NCBI RefSeq assembly: GCF_013911085.1
Contig: NZ_JACERN010000024.1
Span: 1-64,000 of the forward strand
Length of the DNA stretch: 64,000 bases
Direction: 5' to 3'
Origin: Aquitalea aquatica
GTDB lineage: Bacteria > Pseudomonadota > Gammaproteobacteria > Burkholderiales > Chromobacteriaceae
This document shows, in pieces, positions 56,688 to 64,000 of this stretch. Below the pieces are notes generated by a model, which saw nothing but the letters and a program-made list of their open reading frames with translations, ran no database searches and had not been told where the DNA came from. Position 1 is the stretch's first letter. Every line of letters starts with the position of its first letter. The translations under genes were made by a program, and so were the position numbers.

Positions 56688-57728
56688 TCAGGCCTGCAGC
56701 AAATGGGCGCGGCCTTGCACTGTCAGCCCCACCTTGCTGCCACATGCTGGCAGCGGCCAGCTGGCGCTGCGCAACTGCAGCGGGCTGCTCAGTTGGGGCA
56801 GTTGCAGGCTGAGCAGGCTGGAATGGCCGCCAAAATCACACTCCACCACTTGTGCCATCACCACCGACGCGGTGCCCGCCTCGGGCTGCAGCGACAGTTG
56901 CTCCGGGCGCAGCATGATGCGGCCTTCCCCACAGAACTGTCCGTCATTGATGGTAATCTCCCCCAGCGCGCAGTACGCCCTGCCTGCCTTGATCTGCGCC
57001 GGCAGGATAAGTGCCTCGCCCAGAAACAGCGCCGTGGTTTCGTCGGCCGGCTGGCTGTATAGCTGTTGTGGCGTGCCGGACTGAATCAGCTTTCCCCGGC
57101 GCATCACGGCTAGCTGGTCGGCAAAAGACAGCGCCTCGGCCTGGTCGTGGGTGACCAGAATGGCGCTGATACCAGCCTCACCCAGCAACTGCGCCACCAT
57201 CTTGCGCATGGCAGCACGCAAGCCGGTATCCAGTGCCGAGAAGGGTTCATCCAGCAACATCAGCTGTGGCTGTTGTGCCAGTGCCCGTGCCAATGCCACG
57301 CGCTGCTGCTGGCCGCCGGACAGCTCATGCGGCCAGCGTTGCAGCATGTGCTGTTCCAGCGCCACCATCTCTACCAGCTCGGCAATGCGCTGCTGGCGCG
57401 CCGGGCCTTTGTCTTGCAGGCCAAAGCCGATATTGTCGGCCACCGTCAGGTGGGGAAACAGTGCGCCATCCTGTGCTACATAGCCGATGCGGCGCAGGTG
57501 GGCCGGCAGGGCGCGGCCATCTGCCGCCATGGTCTGGCCGTTCAGGCTGATGCTGCCGCTGTCGGGAAACTCGAAGCCGGCGATCATGCGTAGCAGGGTG
57601 GTCTTGCCCGAGCCGGATGGGCCGACAATGGCTAGCCGGCTGCCGGCCGTAGCCTGAAGGGAAACATGGTCGACAGCCTTGACGCTGCCATAGTGTTTGC
57701 ACAGTTCGTGCAGATGTAGGGAGGTCAT
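56688..57728 (-). CDS. fbpC: Iron(III) ABC transporter ATP-binding protein FbpC
   Basis: 346 residues from the ATG at 57726-57728, which overlaps the fbpB stop by four bases (ATGA); a much longer frame continues upstream but it is antisense-type and unrelated. Walker [21 protein letters not shown]-loop [14 protein letters not shown], signature [16 protein letters not shown], Walker [13 protein letters not shown], then a regulatory C-terminal domain (about 240-345). Such FbpC ATPases carry a TOBE-like tail. Part of the Fbp periplasmic ferric-iron importer. Confidence 0.93.
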   Translation of the reverse strand: MTSLHLHELCKHYGSVKAVDHVSLQATAGSRLAIVGPSGSGKTTLLRMIAGFEFPDSGSISLNGQTMAADGRALPAHLRRIGYVAQDGALFPHLTVADNIGFGLQDKGPARQQRIAELVEMVALEQHMLQRWPHELSGGQQQRVALARALAQQPQLMLLDEPFSALDTGLRAAMRKMVAQLLGEAGISAILVTHDQAEALSFADQLAVMRRGKLIQSGTPQQLYSQPADETTALFLGEALILPAQIKAGRAYCALGEITINDGQFCGEGRIMLRPEQLSLQPEAGTASVVMAQVVECDFGGHSSLLSLQLPQLSSPLQLRSASWPLPACGSKVGLTVQGRAHLLQA

Positions 57729-59332
57729 CGTCCAGCAGTCCGTTTCGAATGGTGATGGAGCAGCCAGGTCAGCGGCAGCGACAGCAGCACCATCAGCAGC
57801 GCATACGGCGCTGCCATGATGTAGTCGATTTCGCTGGTCATGGCCCAGAAGCCGGTGGCCAGAGTGCGGGTGCCGTTGGGGGCCAGCAGCAGGGTGGCGG
57901 TCAGCTCGTTGCTGATGGCCAGAAAGACCATGGCCATGCCGGCAGCCGCACCCGGCGCGGCCAGCCGTAGCGTGACTCGCCACAAGGCCTTGCCGGGGGT
58001 GCAGCCCAGGCTGCGTGCTGCGTGTTCCAGCTCGGCCGGTGCCTGGGCGATGCCGGCGCGCAGGCTGATCAGTGCACGCGGCAGGAACATCAGCAGATAG
58101 GCCAGCAAGATGGTGATCACCGTCTGATAGAGCGGCCGGGCAAAGTTGATGGTGATGGTGACCAGTGCCAGCGCGGTGACGATGCCGGGCAGGGCGCTGG
58201 TGATGTAATTGCAGCCTTCCTGCAGGCGTTGCAGGCGGCTGGGTGCACGTACTGACAGCCAGGCTAGCGGCACGGCTGCCAGCACGGTCAGCAAGGCGCC
58301 GACAGCCCCGTACAGCAAGGTCTGGCGCAGCGCTGGCCACAACGCATCGTTCTGCCATGCTGCAGGTCCGCCCTCCCACAGCCAGTGACCGAGGGTCAGC
58401 AGCGGTACACCCAGGGTCAGCGCTGCCGTTGTCAGGCACAGCAGCAGGGCGGGCACACCCCAGCGCCAGCCCAGTCTGGTCGGTACTGTCTGGCGTGCCG
58501 AACCCGAGCCTACGCGGGCATAGCGTGCATTGCCGCGGGTGGCGGCTTCCACACTCAGCAGTAGCAAACAGCACAGCGCCAGCACGCCGGCCAGCATATT
58601 AGCGGCCGGTCCGTTAAAGCTGGACTGGAACTGGTCAAAAATGGCGGTGGTGAAGGTGTCGAAGCGGATCATGGCATACAGGCCATATTCGGCCAGCAGA
58701 TGCAGGCTGACCAGCAAGCCGCCGCCCCAGATCGCCAGCCGCAGTTGCGGCAGGGTGACGCGGCGGAATATCGCCCATGGGGCTAAGCCCAGCGCAGCCG
58801 CACTGTCCTCCAGCGCAGGGTCCATGCGCCGCAACGCAGCGGCAGCCGGCAGATAGATAAACGGGAAATAGGCGATGACAGACAACAGAACAGCTGCCGC
58901 CAGGCCGTTAAAGGCGGGCAGCAGGCTGATCCAGGCATAGCTGTGCACAAAAGCGGGTACGGCCAGTGGCGCAATGGCCAGTGCCGACCACATGCGCCGG
59001 GCCGGCAAGTTACTGCGTTCGGTCAACCAGGCCAGGGCAATGCCCAGCGCCACGCACAGTGGCAGCGTCAGCACCACCAGCAGGCTGGTGTTGAATAGCA
59101 ATTCGCCCACGCGTGGGCGAAATACCAGCCTAGCCACCGTCTCCCAGCCGGTCTGAACGGAAATGACGATGATGAAGGCTACTGGCAGCAAAGCCAGTAG
59201 CGAGATCAGTAGCGAACTGCCGCTGAGCCACAGTGGCAGCCGCCGCCCCGGCAGCTGCAGGTCCGGGGTGACGGCTGGATTGAATGCATCGGCTGCAGCG
59301 GTGGCCGATGCGCTGGATGGCGAACTGGACAT
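57725..59332 (-). CDS. fbpB: Iron(III) ABC transporter permease FbpB
   Basis: 535 residues with about twelve helices in two homologous halves, as typical for Fbp/Sfu-type single-chain permeases. Each half has an EAA-like loop: [23 protein letters not shown] (about 175-197) and [23 protein letters not shown] (about 435-457). The N-terminal 30 residues are a polar tail. The fbpA stop lies four bases upstream of the start codon. Moves ferric iron across the inner membrane. Confidence 0.93.
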   Translation of the reverse strand: MSSSPSSASATAAADAFNPAVTPDLQLPGRRLPLWLSGSSLLISLLALLPVAFIIVISVQTGWETVARLVFRPRVGELLFNTSLLVVLTLPLCVALGIALAWLTERSNLPARRMWSALAIAPLAVPAFVHSYAWISLLPAFNGLAAAVLLSVIAYFPFIYLPAAAALRRMDPALEDSAAALGLAPWAIFRRVTLPQLRLAIWGGGLLVSLHLLAEYGLYAMIRFDTFTTAIFDQFQSSFNGPAANMLAGVLALCCLLLLSVEAATRGNARYARVGSGSARQTVPTRLGWRWGVPALLLCLTTAALTLGVPLLTLGHWLWEGGPAAWQNDALWPALRQTLLYGAVGALLTVLAAVPLAWLSVRAPSRLQRLQEGCNYITSALPGIVTALALVTITINFARPLYQTVITILLAYLLMFLPRALISLRAGIAQAPAELEHAARSLGCTPGKALWRVTLRLAAPGAAAGMAMVFLAISNELTATLLLAPNGTRTLATGFWAMTSEIDYIMAAPYALLMVLLSLPLTWLLHHHSKRTAGR

Positions 59333-59336
59333 GGTG

Positions 59337-60350
59337 TTACAGCAGGCCGGCCTGGGTCATCAGCTCAACCGTTTTGCGGCTGTTCAGACGGGAAGCATCA
59401 ATTTTGGGCGCATCCAGATTCTTCAGCGGCACCAGCTTGGGATTGGACTGTGCGCCCAGACCCACCGCGTACTCAAAAGAATTCTCGGTACGCAGGATGT
59501 CCTGACCACCCTTGCCGGTAATCCATTTCAGGAAGGCCTGGGCTTCTTCCTTGTGCTTGCTCGAAGCCAGCACGCCGCCACCGGACAGGCTGACAAAAGC
59601 ACCCGGGTCTTGTTGCTTGAAGTAGTGCAGCGCGGTGTTCTTGCTGTTTTCGCCGGTCTTGCTCTGGTCGCCGAAGTAGTAATAGTGATAGATCACGCCG
59701 CCATCGATCTGGCTGGCATTCACCGCCTTCATCACCACGCTGTTGCCCTTGTAGGGCAGGGCACTGGTTTTCATGGCTTTCAGCCATGCCAGCGTGGCAG
59801 CTTCACCTTTCTGTTCCAGCAGGGCGCTGACAATGGCCTGGAAGTCTGCACCGGCCGGTGCTGCGCCCCAGCGGCCTTTCCATTCCGGCTTGGCCAGATC
59901 CAGCAGCGACTTGGGCAGCTCCTTCTGGTTCAGGCGGTTCTTGTTGTAAACAAATACGGTAGAGCGTGCGGCAATACCTACCCATTTGCCCTGGGTCGGG
60001 CGGTAGGCGTGGTCAACCTGGGCCAGTGTGGCTGGTGCCACCGGTGCCAGCAGCTTGGCGTTGTCGACCAGAACCATGGCCGGCGAATTCTCGGTCAGAA
60101 ATACATCGGCTGGCGAGGATGCGCCTTCCTGCACGATCTGGTTGCCCATTTCGCTGTCGCTGCCATTACGCACTGTTACCTTGATGCCGGTTTCCTTGGT
60201 AAAGCCTTCCACCCATGATTTGGTCAGGCTTTCATGCTGGGCGTTATACACCACGATGCCTTCGGCGCTAGGAGCGGCGTGGGCGCTGCCAGCAAACAGG
60301 GAGGCGAGCAGCAGGGTGATTTTGGCAAAGCGGAGGGAAGGATTAGACAT
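59337..60350 (-). CDS. fbpA: Iron(III)-binding periplasmic protein FbpA
   Basis: 337 residues, signal peptide [25 protein letters not shown]. It belongs to the type 2 periplasmic binding fold used by Fbp[53 protein letters not shown], and the tyrosine pair for Fe in [19 protein letters not shown]. First gene of fbpABC and under a Fur box (60456-60474). Nearest homologues bind free ferric iron, not a siderophore. Confidence 0.93.
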   Translation of the reverse strand: MSNPSLRFAKITLLLASLFAGSAHAAPSAEGIVVYNAQHESLTKSWVEGFTKETGIKVTVRNGSDSEMGNQIVQEGASSPADVFLTENSPAMVLVDNAKLLAPVAPATLAQVDHAYRPTQGKWVGIAARSTVFVYNKNRLNQKELPKSLLDLAKPEWKGRWGAAPAGADFQAIVSALLEQKGEAATLAWLKAMKTSALPYKGNSVVMKAVNASQIDGGVIYHYYYFGDQSKTGENSKNTALHYFKQQDPGAFVSLSGGGVLASSKHKEEAQAFLKWITGKGGQDILRTENSFEYAVGLGAQSNPKLVPLKNLDAPKIDASRLNSRKTVELMTQAGLL

Positions 60351-60455
60351 CTGGACAGTGCTCCTTGCTGAAAACTGACAGGAAAGGCCGGGCCGGCGTT
60401 AATGCGTGATTCATCGTCGGTGTTGGCGCTGGAAGGGAGTAATTGTAATGCAAAA

Positions 60456-60474
60456 GATAATGATTCGCATTAAT
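60456..60474. promoter_or_regulatory. Fur box upstream of fbpA
   Basis: GATAATGATTCGCATTAAT; nine leading positions and the CATTA core fit the Fur consensus (14 of 19). It lies 106 bases above the fbpA ATG and about 47 bases from the sigma-54 site of fliK on the other side. Confidence 0.8.
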
Positions 60475-60520
60475 AAAATTAATTGAGGCCAATCCGGAGG
60501 CGTGCACATTGCCTAGCGGC

Positions 60521-60537
60521 CTGGCATGCAAATTGCT
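60521..60537 (+). promoter_or_regulatory. Predicted sigma-54 promoter of fliK
   Basis: CTGGCATGCAAATTGCT has the GG at -24 and GC at -12 separated by exactly ten bases and matches the consensus TGGCACN5TTGCW except one base. The expected start is about 60548, 23 bases before the fliK ATG. FlrC, encoded in the window, is the likely activator. Confidence 0.8.
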
Positions 60538-60570
60538 GCTATGCCTGCATCTTTCCTAGGGGTTTCGGCC

Positions 60571-61527
60571 ATGACGATTACCGTAATTCCGGCGACCAGC
60601 GCCAAAGTAGCCATGCCGCAAGGGCAGGTGGACGCCAGTCTGCAAGATGGTGGTGGCCTGTTTGCCAGTTTGCTGGGGGTGCAGCTCGGCAATCTGAATA
60701 ATGCCTTGTCCGGCCAGTCCGCTGCCGGCAGTGGCGACGGCAAAAGCAAGCAGGACAAGGATTCTGCAGCGTCGGATGATGCAACGACCACCGATTCCTC
60801 TCCCAATATGCTGCTTGGTGCTCTGCCCATGCTGCAGGCAGCCTTGCCGGTGCAGCCGGTACAGGACAAGCCTGTGGTCAGCACCACTCCTGGCGAAGTG
60901 GCCACTGCTGCAATCAAAGACGTGGCCATTGACCCGCTGCTGCAGGGGGCTGCACTGAAGCGTCAGCACGGCTTGTCTGCGCAAGAATTGCCGGCCAATG
61001 ATGGTAGTGCGCAGCAATTCTTGCCGCCCAATGCCGATCAGCTGGCATCGGCCAACCAAAGTGCCAACCAGGCGGCTCAGACCGCGCAGGCCAGTCAGAC
61101 CAAGATGCTGACCATCTCGCAGCCAATGACTGATCCCAATTGGTCCAAGGCGCTGGGTGACCAGGTCATGTCCATGGTCAGCATGAAAATGGACAAGGCC
61201 ACCATTCAGGTCAATCCACCGCAATTGGGGCCGGTGGAAGTCACGCTTAAAATGAATGGCAATGATCAGGCGCAGGTGATTTTTACCTCCGCCGTACCGG
61301 CAACCCGTGAAATAATCGAAAACAACATGCCGAAACTGGTTTCCATGATGGCTTCCAGTGGTATAGCGCTTGCCGATGCACAGGTTTCCAGCGGACAATC
61401 CGGGAATCGGCAACAGCAATTTAACCAGAACCAGAATGGCCGCCGCCAGAATGCCGCTGGCAACGATGAAGACGACACGCTGGCAGCCATCCAGTCCGCA
61501 CGAGGGATACTCAGTATCTTTGCCTGA
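60571..61527 (+). CDS. fliK: Flagellar hook-length control protein FliK
   Basis: 318 residues from the ATG at 60571-60573, preceded by AGGGG; two upstream ATGs (60526, 60541) are before or across the predicted promoter start. The N-terminal and middle parts are Ser/Asp/Gln/Ala-rich and disordered, as usual. The C-terminal hook domain (about 195-285: PNWSKALGDQVMSMVSMKMDKATIQVNPPQLGPVEVTLKMNGNDQAQVIF) has the conserved LGPVEV core. FliK measures hook length and switches the export specificity. Begins the second flagellar run, controlled separately from fliEFGHIJ. Confidence 0.9.
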   Translation: MTITVIPATSAKVAMPQGQVDASLQDGGGLFASLLGVQLGNLNNALSGQSAAGSGDGKSKQDKDSAASDDATTTDSSPNMLLGALPMLQAALPVQPVQDKPVVSTTPGEVATAAIKDVAIDPLLQGAALKRQHGLSAQELPANDGSAQQFLPPNADQLASANQSANQAAQTAQASQTKMLTISQPMTDPNWSKALGDQVMSMVSMKMDKATIQVNPPQLGPVEVTLKMNGNDQAQVIFTSAVPATREIIENNMPKLVSMMASSGIALADAQVSSGQSGNRQQQFNQNQNGRRQNAAGNDEDDTLAAIQSARGILSIFA

Positions 61528-61580
61528 TTTTGCTCAAAAGGGGGCTCTATTCAGTTCGTGCGGAAATCTGGAAAATAAAA

Positions 61581-61606
61581 TAGGGAAATGGCTTAAGCTT
61601 TCCCTA
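61581..61606. repeat. Inverted repeat between fliK and fliL
   Basis: TAGGGAAA (61581-61588) and TTTCCCTA (61599-61606) with a central palindrome GCTTAAGC (61591-61598). No T-run follows, so not a classic terminator. It could be a regulator site or a processing/attenuation hairpin. Confidence 0.5.
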
Positions 61607-61633
61607 TAAACCTAACGTACGGACTGATGACCC

Positions 61634-62164
61634 ATGGCAGAAGACAAAAAAGCGGACAAAGCGGACAAGGGCGAGAAAAAAGCGGGCGGGGGCAACAAGC
61701 TGATGCTGGTGGTGGTTATCCTGCTGGTATTGGTACTGGCCGGCATGGGCGGACTCGCCTATGTCATGTTCAGCAATATGAACAAACCGCATGACGGTGC
61801 AGCACAGACCGAACAGACCAAAGAAAAACCCAAGAAGAAAAAAGAAGGCCCGCCCATCTTCGAAAAACTGGAAACCTTTGTTGTCAATCTGTCGGGTGGC
61901 GATGGCAGCCTGTTGCAAGTGGATATGCAGGCCGAGCTGGGCGATGAAGAAGCCAAGAAAAAATTCACCGACTACATGCCCAAAATTCGCAGTGCGCTGA
62001 TCTTGTTGTTGTCGTCCAAGTCGGCCGCCGAGCTGGCTACCCCGGATGGCAAGGTCAAGCTGAAGGCGCAGGTGAAGCAGATCATCAACGAGTCCATGGA
62101 TTCCGGCGAAGAAGAGCTGGTGCAGAGCGTACTCTTTACTTCCTTCATCATTCAGAAGCAGTAA
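61634..62164 (+). CDS. fliL: Flagellar basal body-associated protein FliL
   Basis: 176 residues: a lysine-rich cytoplasmic start (MAEDKKADKADKGEKKAGGG), one TM helix (about 22-45, KLMLVVVILLVLVLAGMGGLAYVMF), a Lys/Glu linker (KEKPKKKKEGPP) and the SPFH-like periplasmic domain (FEKLETFVVNLSGGDGSLLQVDMQAELGDEEAKK). FliL strengthens the stator-rotor interaction. Starts four bases upstream of fliM end-spacing. Confidence 0.94.
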   Translation: MAEDKKADKADKGEKKAGGGNKLMLVVVILLVLVLAGMGGLAYVMFSNMNKPHDGAAQTEQTKEKPKKKKEGPPIFEKLETFVVNLSGGDGSLLQVDMQAELGDEEAKKKFTDYMPKIRSALILLLSSKSAAELATPDGKVKLKAQVKQIINESMDSGEEELVQSVLFTSFIIQKQ

Positions 62165-62167
62165 GCG

Positions 62168-63172
62168 ATGGGCGACGATATCCTGTCCCAGGAAGAGGTG
62201 GACGCCCTACTCAGGGGCGTCACCGGCGAGGACGAAGATGATGACAGCGCGCAGGACTCGCAAGGAGTCCGTGGCTATGATATCGGGCGGCAGGAGCGCA
62301 TTGTGCGCGGCCGCATGCCGACGCTGGAAATCATCAACGAACGTTTTGCCCGCAACCTGCGTATAGGTCTGTTCAACTTCATCCGGCGCAATGCGGAAAT
62401 TTCCGTGGGCCCGGTGCGGGTGCAGAAGTACAGCGAATTCATTCGCAATCTGGTGGTCCCCACCAACCTCAATCTGGTGCATGTCAAACCGCTGCGCGGT
62501 ACCGGCCTGCTGATTTTCGACCCGGATCTGGTTTTCCTGATCGTCGATAATCTGTTCGGTAGCGATGGGCGCTACCATGTGCGCGTTGAGGGGCGTGATT
62601 TCACGCCGACTGAGCAGCGCATCATTCGCCGTCTGCTGGAGGTGGTGTTTTCCGAATGCCAGAAAGCCTGGGAACCGGTGCACCCCATCGAATTCGTTTA
62701 CCTGCGCTCGGAAATGAATACTCAGTTCGCCAATATCGCTACGCCCACCGAAGTGGTCGTGGCGATGACCTTTCACATCGAACTGGGTGCTGGTGGCGGC
62801 GATTTTCACATCTGTCTGCCATACTCCATGGTCGAGCCGATTCGCGACGTGCTGTCCAGCACCATGCAGGCGGACCGGACCGAAGTGGACAACCGCTGGG
62901 TCAGCCTGATGACGCATCAGGTGCAGGCAGCCGAAGTGGAACTGGTAGCCACCCTGGCGGAAACCAAGGTGACGCTGGGGCAGATTCTCAATTTGAAAAA
63001 CGGTGACGTGGTGATGCTGGATGTGCCGGAGGCTGTCGTGGTCGATGTATCCGGCATTCCGGTACTGGAATGCCACTATGGCACCGTGCAGGGGCGCTAT
63101 GCCCTCAAGGTAGACAAGGTATTGGCCGGGGCTGGTGAATTCGCCGAGCCCGCAGGAGACAACAAGCAATGA
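62168..63172 (+). CDS. fliM: Flagellar motor switch protein FliM
   Basis: 334 residues. N-terminal CheY-P binding peptide ILSQEEVDALLRGVTGE (residues about 5-21), middle domain (GYDIGRQERIVRGRMPTLEIINERFARNLRIGLFNFIRRNAEISV; FVVPTNLNL region LVVPTNLNLVHVKPLRGTGLLIFDPDLVFLIVDNLFG), and a C-terminal SpoA domain (VELVATLAETKVTLGQILNLKNGDVVMLD). It receives CheY-P made from cheY in this window. Start lies three bases after fliL and overlaps fliN by four bases. Confidence 0.97.
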   Translation: MGDDILSQEEVDALLRGVTGEDEDDDSAQDSQGVRGYDIGRQERIVRGRMPTLEIINERFARNLRIGLFNFIRRNAEISVGPVRVQKYSEFIRNLVVPTNLNLVHVKPLRGTGLLIFDPDLVFLIVDNLFGSDGRYHVRVEGRDFTPTEQRIIRRLLEVVFSECQKAWEPVHPIEFVYLRSEMNTQFANIATPTEVVVAMTFHIELGAGGGDFHICLPYSMVEPIRDVLSSTMQADRTEVDNRWVSLMTHQVQAAEVELVATLAETKVTLGQILNLKNGDVVMLDVPEAVVVDVSGIPVLECHYGTVQGRYALKVDKVLAGAGEFAEPAGDNKQ

Positions 63173-63618
63173 CAGAGCAGCTAGAAGAAGGCCAGACCGG
63201 CGGAGCGGCCGACGAAGAAGTATCCATGGATGACTGGGCTGCCGCGATGGCGGAGCAGGAAACCACCGATGCCGAACAGAGTGCCGCCGCGGTGCAGCCG
63301 GCAACCAATCTGTTCCAGGAACTAGGTGCCGGCAGCGAGTCCTCGCTGAACGTGCCCAGCAATCTGGACATGATTCTCGACATCCCGGTGCAACTGACGG
63401 TGGAGCTGGGCCGTACCAAGATTGCCATCCGCAACCTGCTGCAGCTGGCACAAGGCTCGGTGGTGGAACTGGACGGGCTGGCTGGCGAACCGATGGATGT
63501 ACTGGTCAACGGCTGCCTGATCGCTCAGGGCGAGGTGGTCGTGGTGAATGACAAGTTCGGTATCCGCCTGACCGACATCATTACCCCGGCGGAACGCATT
63601 CGCCGCCTGCAGAAATAA
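63169..63618 (+). CDS. fliN: Flagellar motor switch protein FliN
   Basis: 149 residues with an acidic N-terminal stretch (about 1-60) and a C-terminal SpoA domain (NLDMILDIPVQLTVELGRTKIAIRNLLQLAQGSVVELDGLAGEPMDVLVNGCLIAQGEVVVVNDKFGIRLTDIITPAERIRRL). The ATG overlaps the fliM stop (ATGA). Part of the C-ring with FliG and FliM. Normal length for the family. Confidence 0.97.
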   Translation: MTEQLEEGQTGGAADEEVSMDDWAAAMAEQETTDAEQSAAAVQPATNLFQELGAGSESSLNVPSNLDMILDIPVQLTVELGRTKIAIRNLLQLAQGSVVELDGLAGEPMDVLVNGCLIAQGEVVVVNDKFGIRLTDIITPAERIRRLQK

Positions 63619-64000
63619 TGCGCTGCTCCTGCCGCCTGTCAGGCTGGCTGGCAGCGTTTTGCCTGCTGCCGGCCTCTGGCCTGGCTGCCGCTGCAGCATC
63701 TGCTCCGGTGGTACTAGTGGCCGCTTCGAGCCCGACCCCGTTCTCCAGCCTGTTGCAGGTGATTTTGGGCCTGGCCGTGGTGCTGGGGGCGATTGTCGGC
63801 CTGGCTTGGTTGTTTCGCCGCATGTCGGGTGGCATGCTGGGTGGCTCCAACCGCCTGCGCGTGGTCAGCGGGGTGCTGGTTGGTCAGCGGGAAAAAGTGG
63901 TCATCGTCGAGCTGGAAGGAGAGTGGCTGGTACTGGGTGTCACCAGTCATAGCGTCAACCTGCTTACCAAGATGGACCGCCCACCCGATGCCTCTGCCGA
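63618..64000 (+). CDS. fliO: Flagellar biosynthesis protein FliO, partial
   Basis: The ATG at 63618-63620 shares one base with the fliN stop (TAATG). 127 codons are visible and the gene runs off the window end. Signal-like start (MRCSCRLSGWLAAFCLLPASGLAAAAA), one TM helix (about 50-70, LQVILGLAVVLGAIVGLAWLF) and a cytoplasmic FliO domain (LRVVSGVLVGQREKVVIVELEGEWLVLGV). FliO stabilises the FliP export pore; fliP would be expected next. Confidence 0.9.
   Translation, partial: MRCSCRLSGWLAAFCLLPASGLAAAAASAPVVLVAASSPTPFSSLLQVILGLAVVLGAIVGLAWLFRRMSGGMLGGSNRLRVVSGVLVGQREKVVIVELEGEWLVLGVTSHSVNLLTKMDRPPDASA

Noticed and set aside
56688-58574. A 628-residue frame in place of fbpC
   Set aside because: Only the last 346 codons have protein-like composition and ABC motifs; the rest runs in a wrong frame across fbpB. 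The true start at 57728 overlaps the fbpB stop.

Overview
The window is about 60% G+C with dense, mostly bacterial housekeeping, motility and iron-uptake genes. Protein styles (FlrC-type sigma-54 flagellar control, CheV paralogues plus CheZ, FlgP/FlgT, an FbpABC iron porter, a short eut operon) fit a polarly flagellated betaproteobacterium of the Neisseriales, most likely Chromobacteriaceae (Chromobacterium/Aquitalea/Vogesella type). This assignment is an inference from gene content; no rRNA or other marker is present.

Layout. (1) 1-0.8 kb: the end of an IS3-family transposase beside a truncated chemoreceptor, an insertion scar. (2) 0.8-4.2 kb: Fur-box-controlled TonB siderophore receptor plus PepSY membrane protein. 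(3) 4.4-10 kb: small stress/regulatory genes (a frameshifted DUF1348 gene, a carboxymuconolactone decarboxylase-like protein, two LysR regulators, a SnoaL-like protein, an AraC remnant in a degraded stretch, DinB, LysE). (4) 10.2-11.8 kb: a visibly more AT-rich cassette of a 46-residue membrane peptide, an unknown anchored protein and a secreted papain-like cysteine peptidase. (5) 12.1-14.8 kb: a PEP mutase/isocitrate lyase-family enzyme and a GNAT-alpha/beta hydrolase fusion. (6) 14.9-18.1 kb: chemotaxis genes cheZ-cheY-cheV-cheV, all on the minus strand, with a FliA-type promoter before cheY. (7) 18.5-24 kb: a lipoprotein and the ethanolamine genes eutC-eutB-permease with a divergent AraC regulator. 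(8) 24.2-29 kb: a MocR regulator divergent from a LysE/isochorismatase/EamA/GlxA-like operon, with clear repeated operator half-sites between them. (9) 29-31 kb: flgP-flgT behind a FliA promoter. (10) 31-38 kb: acetyltransferase, PBP7, uvrB, a bile-acid-symporter homologue, LysR and a histidine phosphatase. (11) 37.7-49.5 kb: two chemoreceptors, a six-PAS GGDEF-EAL protein translationally coupled to a periplasmic binding protein, rlmF, a low-molecular-weight phosphatase and a receiver-less CheB. (12) 49.5-64 kb: flrC-fliEFGHIJ, then an oppositely oriented fbpABC iron transporter, then fliK-fliL-fliM-fliN-fliO (cut by the window end).

How it works together: FlrC (sigma-54 activator) precedes the basal-body and export genes, and a canonical -24/-12 sigma-54 site precedes fliK. 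FliA-type sites precede flgP and cheY. CheV, CheY, CheZ, the chemoreceptors and the CheB-like protein feed the same motor. Iron is a second theme, with Fur boxes before the TonB receptor and before fbpA. The latter lies only about 47 bp from the fliK sigma-54 promoter, so iron transport genes sit physically inside the flagellar gene block. No rRNA, tRNA, CRISPR array or complete mobile element was seen.
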